A DNA stretch of 64,000 bases from Trichobilharzia regenti (lineage: Eukaryota > Platyhelminthes > Trematoda > Strigeidida > Schistosomatidae): positions 124,091,809 through 124,155,808 of the forward strand of contig OX235264.1 in assembly GCA_944472135.2 (NCBI GenBank). The letters run 5' to 3'. Below are positions 55,460 through 64,000 of this stretch, piece by piece; the stretch's first letter is position 1, and each line of letters starts with the position of its first letter. The position numbers were made by a program, and so were the translations under genes. Under the pieces are notes generated by a model. It was not told where the DNA came from. It saw only the letters and a program-made list of their open reading frames with translations, and did no database searches.

Positions 55460-58450
55460 TTATTAACTTGAATTCAACCACAAAGCAAACAAATCGTCGT
55501 ATTCAATCACACTTGTTCAATCAGCATGGATTCGTATTCATCACTAATTAGCCGGAACTGTCCTCAAACATCAGAATAGTTCGGTTATCAAAATGGGGAT
55601 GGAAATTCATACTTTCCAACTGCTTTCATTCTCTCATATTTATCACAAGAATATTTTCCTTATGTTTCACATTCTGGACTGCCTTGATGGTGTGCTTACA
55701 CTTCAAGTCTGACAACATTATTTGTTAGAATGTTAGGTGCCGTGCTAGAAATTGTCCTTGATTTGAGTCAATGTCTGGTTTACACTGAGGAATACATTCC
55801 TTCTTTTAGATTATAGCTTGAAACTACACAGTGTGTTTGGAACAAGTAGGGAATTTTCAGCATGTGATATCGATAGCCCGAATTCTTCTGGCCATCCACT
55901 GATATCAAGTGTTTGTCGGCAGGGAATCAATCCCCGGACCATGTACGTGGTCGGTGAGAGTCCTAACCGTTGTTCCAATATACGCAGAGGAATTCCAACA
56001 GTGTCTCTGCATCAGTGATGATTCTGCATTTTGAAGGAATACGTGATGGGACATATGTTTAAATCCAATTTTGTAGCCCCACAAATATAGCACCTTCAAT
56101 CCTTTCTCTGCATATTTGAATATTAGACGCCGCTTGTAACTATCGCACGAGAATCTGACACGCTTCACAATTTATTGATGACTTCTGAGTATTCCAATTC
56201 TGGGACAGTTTTCTCTTCTGCATTTATAGCCACTTCATTAGTTTGCCCTTTGACGACTTTGTACAAGATGGTTATAGGAAAAGGAGTGTTTTAATGTACT
56301 TTTTGAAAACACTTTTAGCCAAGTTCATAAATATCGAGGTGTACTGCAACAACCTGACAAAATTGCATCTTCAATCGAGTCTATGTATATGATTGACTGG
56401 CAAAGATAAATTCGTGACACTATCACTTAGTTCCTATGTGAGGAGAGTGGTACTAATGAGCGGACTTTCATATGATCGTGTAATTGACTAGTTGTTGTAA
56501 GCATTTTAGTTTAGGATGTTCGATGTGAAATCCACAACCACACTGGTTGGAACGAGCTGATGAATATCAACGAATTCACAGTAGTTACGAATCACGGGTG
56601 ACTGAATCTACTCGCACATCAGGATCTGAATGATTGCTTGTTCAGTCCACAACTTGCACCTCGCACAGTCGGTGTTTTGTGTATTTCGGAGGTTTCTCAA
56701 ATGAGATGTTGGTTACCATTTCTAATGAATGTCCCTAGGATGTATACTGAATTGGTGAATAGAAGAAGTAGAATAAGTGGTGAAATTCAATGTTGAAACT
56801 GTATGATTTGATAGTACGAGCGCAATCCATTCAGCGATAAACCGACAGGCTCTGAGTGGAATGCTTCATTTCACTGGTTTCGCTACCACAGATTATTTCT
56901 GGCATATTTCATTGAAGGAAATGCTGTTCATGTCATGGTCGGCGAAAGCTAGTGTGTAAGAGTGGGAAAAGTGGTTATCTATAGGAACTAATATCATTGT
57001 GAAGGTGTGAGTCAGAGGCGAGTTTCAGAGTGTACACAGAATATATTCAAGATGTCTACGTCAGTGGCTGGTAATCACACCTATGGTCATCCTGGAAGTG
57101 TTATCCATGCTACTGTCAATTGCCATTAGACGGAGAAGACTTCAGTGTATTATTTCTGTGGACACAGTGCACACATTAATTTTGATCGATAGATATGTAC
57201 ATATACATATATGCATTCGGAAATGAGGAAGTCTACCTTACATATTGAGCTCATAAAATTTTCGTAATAGACATTCAACCAGGTGTCGTAGATTTCTCGA
57301 AGGAGGCAAATATTCCCGTAAGTCAAACGGAATTATCAAGCAACATAATTCGGTGAAATTTCTGCTCACCAGATGAGCACCGTCCAGAATACAGCTAGTA
57401 TTATTTATTCCCAAGAAGAAGATCGTTGCGCCGGAGTAAATCGAATGTTCATATAAAGAGTGAGGTGGATGCTGACGGAAATCAGTGACAACGGCTACGG
57501 AGTAACAAAATGACAGTCTGTCTGAAATTGTTGAACCATTTACATTTCCATCCAGGAAGATGCCTTGACTCTTCCCAAATTCTTGCTTCCCACTCATCTG
57601 TTTACGTTTGAGGATCGCTTTTGTATATTTATTAGTATTATTCTCACCATGCACTTTTACTACTTACTGCTGACAAGTAGTACAAATCGATAATGAAATG
57701 CATTTATGAACAGGCTACTCCTGCTTTCTTCCAACAGATACCCTTACTGTCACCATAGTGATGATCAAGTGCGAAGTGAAAAAGAATTATCAACAAAAGA
57801 CATTGATGTAGCAACGAATCGATCAAGAAACAGTAGTTTGAGAAATATTCTGGAGGAAATATAAATGGATTGGAAACCCGATGAGCTGAACATGGCATGC
57901 CTCCACGGGTCAAGCCATCGCTCTAGTGGAAACCTGCGTGTGTCCGAGGATGAGCTGTGTGAGATGCTGTGAAGAGGGCACTGTTTTCCTTTCGGACTAT
58001 TATATGAGCTCACAGGCAGTCCAGCATCATTGTCAACGCAATACACAGTACTTCTAATTGGTGACGAAATTGAAATGTTGATTTCGATGGAACAATTGAG
58101 AGTGACACGCTGTACGGCCAAACACCATTTAACGTGAATGTCGTGTAGCAATTTTAGATATTTTGTGGTTGAAATCGGCTGAAAAATCTGTGCTGTGTCA
58201 ACATATTGTCCATAGTGTGATAATAATTATTATTGAGGCAAACAAAACACAACGCCAGACTACTTTCCTGTTGTGAGTAGTATAAACTGAACAGCAATGA
58301 AATAACAACACATTCTTCACGAAGCTGACCGTCTATCATAGTCTCTTGATAAGGTGAGCAAACCAACATCGTATTTGATATTGCCACTACATGTCTTCAT
58401 ACCTACTTCTCTTATTTGACCATCTAAGCGAACGCTGATGCCTGTGATTG
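55460..58450 (+). repeat. repeat family R3, copy iii (longest)
   Basis: Combines the parts seen separately elsewhere: 55460-57190 matches 47530-48820, and 57240-58450 matches 14570-15900. It is therefore the best guide to the full unit, roughly 3 kb. The frame at 57238-57654 (minus, 138 codons) overlaps a shared block, but its counterpart at 14820-15062 is shorter, so coding is not supported. Confidence 0.65.
55818..55980 (-). mobile_element. tRNA-headed SINE, type I body
   Basis: On the minus strand a head with GGTTAGGACTCTCACCG and the B-box-like GGATTGATTCC is followed by CACTTGATATCAGTGG and the type I body to about 55818. It is absent from R3 copy ii, so it was inserted after that duplication. 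Confidence 0.65.
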
Positions 58451-58814
58451 CTCTTTCCAGCTGTCAAATAATGCAACGCAGATTTCCAAATCACATGCAC
58501 TAGAACTCCCACTTGCAGATTCCAGTATTGTCGGATCCACTTTGAAGTGCATGCAAAGTCGTTAAACGTTGACGCTCACATCGACTCCACAACATACCGG
58601 CGAATAAGAAGACACTGTCTTGACAATAACACCCAACTAATATTGCTTCTGTTTGAAGAACTAAATCACTATCCCACGTCAGTAAAATACAATTTTGGTG
58701 CAACAATATCAAATACACAGGAATCACCGCAGGCAGATCTTAGATGAGGATCCTAATATTAAATATCCCATTGACTTACATCATTATAGGTTAGCGAGCA
58801 TTCATTTGTGCCTA

Positions 58815-59882
58815 CGTGTTCTCCTCACGACAAACACTAATCAACTTCAACTGGAGAAATCTGGAGTTTTTCACAACTCTCGCCAATGTTAACAGCATCC
58901 AATCAAATGCAGGCGGAACTAACAAAGATGTCAAATATTATGCTTCAGACAACTCTCAGTGTGCGAGTGATGTGTTGTAGTTCTATCTGTACAATATTTA
59001 GCTTGAGGCATCGAGGATAAACACAAAACCTGATTCGTAATGCGCCGATGAGAACAACTAAAATACTCACTGTAAAGTGATGGAGAATATATCGATAAAA
59101 CAACCTCACAGTTCAAGAACGTGAGTTGTTTATGATAAACTCTGAGAAATATCTATTTACAAATGGGTGTCGTGTGCCCATTCTAACTAGATTTTGCATT
59201 TGAGGAAAAAGATGTTGTTTTACAGATATTCGACCAAGAGAAAGCGGAATCACTAACAACCAGAGAAATCAAACAGTCGTCAGCTACACCATTCATCTCG
59301 GTAGCATCATATCAACTGTGGGCAGTATGGATGAGGATTTCGAAAGCTGGATCACAGTAGTAAGGCAAGCAGTCGTCACTCTAAGTTCAGTGTGTATGTA
59401 AACCATTGCACAGTACACCGGGAATACGATTGGGAGTCTTTAACACCAACTCAATTAACTGCTGCTATAAGACTAAGACAACTGACACAGCCATCACCAA
59501 AATACACCTGCAGTTAGCTAGTACAGACTACAGTCAATAGCTGCATTCTCCTTGTGCTGAACAAACTGATGGCTAGCTGGAAACGCCCAAGAAACCAGGA
59601 ACTCTTACGAGGAATGAAGCAAGAATGTATCATGCAAAAGATATGCGAAAGGAGATGGGAGCGTATTTGACAAATGCTAAATGCATCATATAGTGACATG
59701 AAACGTCAGGTCACCTAGTGAAAACAGTGAGCTGAGCGTTCGAGATTAACATAGAAGGGATCTCAGGTGAGGGGCGAAATGAGGGGTTTTGCGCAAATAT
59801 TGAGCTAGACTGCAGGAAGGACTGCAGAGAGCAGATTAAAATTACAATGTGCTACTGAACCCCTAGGTCACTATTCAGAAAC
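58815..59882 (+). repeat. direct repeat of 62925-64000 (~1.07 kb)
   Basis: Nearly identical and in the same orientation as 62925-64000, and inverted relative to 46414-47490. It contains R4 sequence. It ends at CAGAAACCAC, where the SR2 copy begins without intervening bases. Confidence 0.9.
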
Positions 59883-61314
59883 CACTGGTAGTTCTGCTTC
59901 CGTTGTTGGTAGTGTTGGGCGCGTTGAAGGTGGCGGTCGATTTAGAAGTCTTTTGAAGTGTGCAGCCCAGTATTTTCTCTGTTCCACCTCTTTGGTGATT
60001 GACTTTCCATTGTCATCCTTTATTGGCTTAATCTGTGTCGAACTTTTGCCCGATAGGTTCCTAGTTGTTTGGTAGAGTGTGGCGAGGTCTCCTTTGCCTG
60101 CAGGTTCTTCCGCTTCATTTGACATGGTTTCATAATATTTTCTTTTGTCTTCCCTGGCACTCTTCTTCACTCTTTTGTTCAGTGTATTGTAGCTTGCATT
60201 CAGCTCCTGTTTTTGTTGCTCGTCAGTGCACTGGATAATCTTTTGCTTCACTGTCCTTCTCTCTTCTATCAGTTTCCAAGTGTCCGTAGTGAGCCACTGT
60301 TTGTCCTGTCTCTTTTTTCTGCCTAGAATTTCTATGCAGGTTTGGCTCCACACCGTTTTCAAGTTGTTCCAGTGCTTTTCGACGCCGACCTTTCGCTGGT
60401 GTTGATTTGTGTCTCGGCTTTGTCCTTTATGCTTGCAATGAAGATGTCCTTTGTAGCCTGGTCCTTCAGCTTTTGAGTGTTCAACTTGGCTTGTGGTCTA
60501 TCTGCAGCTCCTGATTCCCTGAAAGCTTTTAGTTTGATTTGGATTGTCCCTTGTACGAGATGGTGGTCTGAGCCAACGTCTGCTCCTCTTCTTGCTTTTG
60601 TGTCCAGTAGGCTGCGCCTCCACTTCCTTGAGATTGAGCTGAAGTCAATTTGGTTTTTGGTTTGCCCGTCTGGTGACACCCATGTAGCCTTGTGGATATC
60701 TTTGTGCTTGTATACACTGCCACCAATCACTAGTTCGTTGAAGGCGCAGAACTCGGCGAAGAGTTCTCCATTTTTATTCATTTCTCCGAGAGCTTCTCTA
60801 CCCATGATGAGTTCCCTTCTGTGTTGTCTGGTCCCAGTTTGGCGTTCATGTCTCCCATTAGTATTTTCATGTCGCCAGCTGGAGTATTGTCCATTGTTGC
60901 CTGTAGTTGCCTGTAGAATTCTTCTTTCTTCTCGAGGTCTGCGTTGTTTGTGGGTGCATAACATTGTATGATTGACAATTTCCTTCCTTTGGAGTTGAAT
61001 CTGGCGGTCATTATCCTGGACGAGATCGCCTCCCATTGTATCAGGGCTTTCGTTGCCGTTGGTGACATCATGATAGCCACGCCCTCGGTGTGCGTGTGGT
61101 TATCTTCTGGGTGACCGGAGTAGATCACTGACTCACCTGTTGACAATTTGGTGAGTCCATTCTCATTCCATCTGCTTTCACATATTCCCAGAACTTGGAT
61201 TCCGTATCTTTTCATCTCGTTGGCGATCTGGGCAGCTTTCCCAGTCTCGTACATAGTTCGGACGTTCCATGTTCCTACACAGACTTTTTCTTTTGGTCCA
61301 AGGAGGTTCATCAT
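59883..61314 (-). pseudogene. SR2 endonuclease, nearly complete, two frameshifts
   Basis: From ATG 61314: GTWNVRTM (~15), VLGICESRWNE with catalytic Glu (~45), HTEGVAIMM (~75), SSRIMTARF (~95), IQCYAPTNN (~115), GDMNAKLGPDNT (~155). A frameshift near 60820 leads to LVIGGSVYKH, TKNQIDF and GSDHHLVQ, the catalytic His motif. A second near 60362 leads to KQWLTTDTWKL and QCTDEQQKQEL, ending TEAELPV. All APE-type catalytic motifs can be seen, but no RT follows. The plus-strand frame at 60477-60971 is an antisense shadow. Confidence 0.85.
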
Positions 61315-61590
61315 ACTGAAGTTTCTGTAGCAATTTTTGTTTACAGGGTGGGGTTGCTAGCCTCACGCCTGAGAAAAGAATGATTACATTAAGTAAAAGT
61401 TTAGAGAGAAGCAACCTTTTGGGTTGCTCCCCTCAAAATCAGAAAATAACGGACAAACAATGAGAACAACATCAACAAAGGAAACAGTTCACAGAAAAAA
61501 GGGCAAAAAGCGACGACAACTATACAATAAGACAACATGCAATATAGTTCAGCACAGTTAACTAAAATGATATCTTAACCATAAACTCAC
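59883..61590 (-). mobile_element. SR2-like RTE, 5' half
   Basis: The leader (61590-61315), endonuclease and the linker up to TTEAELPV are present; everything after, including the whole RT, is missing. The truncation point touches the direct repeat at 59882. The copy lies between the two direct repeats and forms, with 48825-49266, the inner ends of inverted repeat 3. Confidence 0.8.
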
Positions 61591-64000
61591 TGAATACATA
61601 TATATATATATATATATCTACCTTCAAAATTATTGTGTGCGCTGTCTCCATACAAACGGAAATTGACAGTACTATGAATAACACAACCAGGATGACCTGA
61701 GGTGTGATCACTTTCCTTACTGGGCACTTCCCTCACTCTAATACACTGGTTTTTACTAACCATGTCACGAGTAGACTGTCCTTCAATGAAATATGCTACA
61801 AATAACATTTGTCAACGAAACCAGCACCTGTCAGGTTATCACTGAATGAAGTGGAATCACTGATGTTTCCAAACTACTGTGCATTTTCCATTATTTATCA
61901 TCTCCAACCAGTGTGATTGTGAATTGCACACCGAACATCCTAGACTGACATGTGCACAGCGACTGACCGATTTCACATATATATATGGAAGTCACTTTCT
62001 TAGTATCACTCACAGTATCACACAGGAACTAAGTGATAGTGTCACTAATTCATCTATGTCAGTTACCCCTCACCTCTCAACCAGTGACCAGCACTGACTA
62101 TCCAGATAATCAGTCATTAACACTGACACGATTAGGCAGGATGGAAATATGTCAGATGATTTCGGAATAAGTCGATATTTATGGAGCTAGTTGAAGAGGT
62201 CACGAAGAATATATTAAAGTGTTTCTTGTCCCGATACCATTTGAATTAAAAGAGTCGTCAACGGCCGAAGGAATAAGGTAGCTATAATTGGAGAAGTAAA
62301 AACTGTCCCAGAATTCGAATACTCAGAAGTCATCAATGATTTGCAATGCGTGTCGGTGGCTAGTGCAGTAGTTAGTACCGAAGTGTGATATTCGAGGATG
62401 AAGAAACACTATTGAAGGTATTATATTCGTGAGGATTCAAAACCAGATTGAAATATGAACTCCGTCACGTATTCACCTGAATGTCAGAACCATCGATGAT
62501 ACAGGGATACTGTTCGTATTTCTCTGCTTATATTGAAACATAATCCGCAATTTGAACCAGCAACAGTGATTCAAATGAAGGACACATTCTAGTTCGGCAT
62601 CTTACATTCAAATCAGACGCTTGCGTAGAAATGATATTTCTAGACATGGAATGAAATGGCACCATCAACGCGATCCAGAATGTGAAACATAACGCTAATA
62701 CACTTGTGATAAATATGAGAATATGACAGCAGTTGGGAAGGATGAATCGCTATCCCCTTTTCGATAATCGGACTATTCTGGTGTTTGAAGACAGTTCGGG
62801 CTAATAAGTGGTGAATACAAATTGATGCTGGCTGAACATTCATGATTGAAGCCGTGATCTGGTTTTATGCTGGTTAAATTCAAGTTGAATACAACAAGCT
62901 GATTAGCGAAGCGTTAGCATTAATTTGTGCCTACGTGTTCTCCTCACGACAAACACTAATCAACTTCAACTGGAGAAATCTGGAGTTTTTCACAACTCTC
63001 GCCAATGTTAACAGCATCCAATCAAATGCAGGCGGAACTAACAAAGATGTCAAATATTATGCTTCGGACAACTCTCAGTGTGCGAGTGATGTGTTGTAGT
63101 TCTATCTGTACAATATTTAGCTTGAGGCGTCGAGGATAAACACAAAACCTGATTCGTAATGCGCCGATGAGAACAACTGAAATACTCACTGTAAAATGAT
63201 GGAGAATATATCGATAAAACAACCTCACAGTTCAAGAACGTGAGTTGTTTATGATAAACTCTGAGAAATATCTATTTACAAATGGGTGTCGTGTGCCCAT
63301 TCTAACTAGATTTTGCATTTGAGGAAAAAGATGATGTTTCACAGATATTCGACCAAGAGAAAGCGGAATCACTAACAACCAGAGAAATCAAACAGTCGTC
63401 AGCTACACCATTCATCTCGGTAGCATCATATCAACTGTGGGCAGTATGGATGAGGATTTCGAAAGCTGGATCACAGTAGTAAGGCAAGCAGTCGTCACTC
63501 TAAGTTCAGTGTGTATGTAAACCATTGCACAGTACACCGGGAATACGATTGGGAGTCTTTAACACCAAACTCAATTAACTGCTGCTATAAGACTAAGACA
63601 ACTGACACAGCCATCACCAAAATACACCTGCAGCTAGTACAGACTACAGTCAATAGCTGCATTCTCCTTGTGCTGAACAAACTGATGGCTAGCTGGAAAC
63701 GCCCAAGAAACCAGGAACTCTTACGAGGAATGAAGCAAGAATGTATCATGCAAAAGATATGCGAAAGGAGATGGGAGCGTATTTGACAAATGCTAAATGC
63801 ATCATATAGTGACATGAAACGTCAGGTCACCTAGTGAAAACAGTGAGCTGAGCGTTCGAGATTAACATAGAAGGGATCTCAGGTGAGGGGCGAAATGAGG
63901 GTTTTGCGCAAATATTGAGCTAGACTGCAGGAAGGACTGCAGAGAGCAGATTAAAATTACAATGTGCTACTGAACCCTAGGTCACTATTCAGAAACCACG
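61152..64000 (-). repeat. inverted repeat 3, right arm, reaching the window end
   Basis: Partner of 46414-49266. It contains the SR2 start, TA tract, R3 (61590-62880) and R4 (63357-64000). The match is still present at the last base, so the repeat continues beyond the window. Confidence 0.9.

Noticed and set aside
60477..60971. 164-codon plus-strand frame
   Set aside because: Antisense to the SR2 endonuclease.
1..64000. CRISPR arrays, bacterial operons or ribosomal RNA genes
   Set aside because: No regularly spaced short repeats, no ribosome-binding pattern and no rRNA-like sequence; the window is eukaryotic repeat-rich DNA.

Overview
The window is eukaryotic and very probably from a schistosome (blood fluke). 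It is AT-rich, has no long host gene, and is packed with retroelement families known from Schistosoma: an SR2-like RTE LINE with its endonuclease start and Gln-rich linker, CR1-clade LINEs, Penelope-like elements (PLEs) with a C-terminal GIY-YIG domain, a BEL/Pao (Sinbad-type) gag fragment and tRNA-headed SINEs. Genus is inferred from these families; a related trematode cannot be excluded.

Layout. 0.26-2.6 kb: a 3' PLE fragment split by a second PLE that carries its own inverted terminal arms. 2.6-7.4 kb: repeat family R2 (copy a), a SINE body, a CR1 tail and an SR2 3' end. 7.4-13.2 kb: a palindrome with ~2.4-kb arms and a ~960-bp spacer. 13.6-24.5 kb: old repeat families R3 and R4 (R4 contains a decayed RTE) and R2 copy b in reverse. 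24.46-26.2 kb: an LTR, then R2 remnant d. 26.8-30.6 kb: a PLE with a long open frame, preceded by an inverted partial copy of its own 3' part. 31.1-43.7 kb: ~1.5-kb inverted arms around a nest of SR2, BEL/Pao gag and an SR2 copy split by a CR1 element with an intact 933-codon frame. 43.7-46.6 kb: R2 copy c and R4 in reverse, together a diverged inverted counterpart of about 16-20.5 kb. 46.4-64 kb: ~2.85-kb inverted arms around ~11.9 kb, with a 500-N gap at one inner edge.

Intact coding capacity is mostly retroelement: the CR1 endonuclease/RT (35704-38505, minus) and the PLE RT/GIY-YIG frame (27982-30234, plus). The notable host-like signal is a tiny two-exon gene repeated three times inside R2 (3814-4064 plus, 19006-19880 minus, 44269-44528 plus). 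Copy c has a TATA box, an exon coding a signal-peptide or membrane-anchor-like segment, a ~125-bp GT-AG intron, a short exon closing on TAA, and AATAAA. Copy b keeps both frames although a SINE enlarged its intron; copy a is broken. This is my candidate for a previously undescribed small gene family; it recalls schistosome micro-exon genes, but that link is inference.

All comparisons were made by eye. Repeat borders are approximate, and R2, R3 and R4 are labels used only here.
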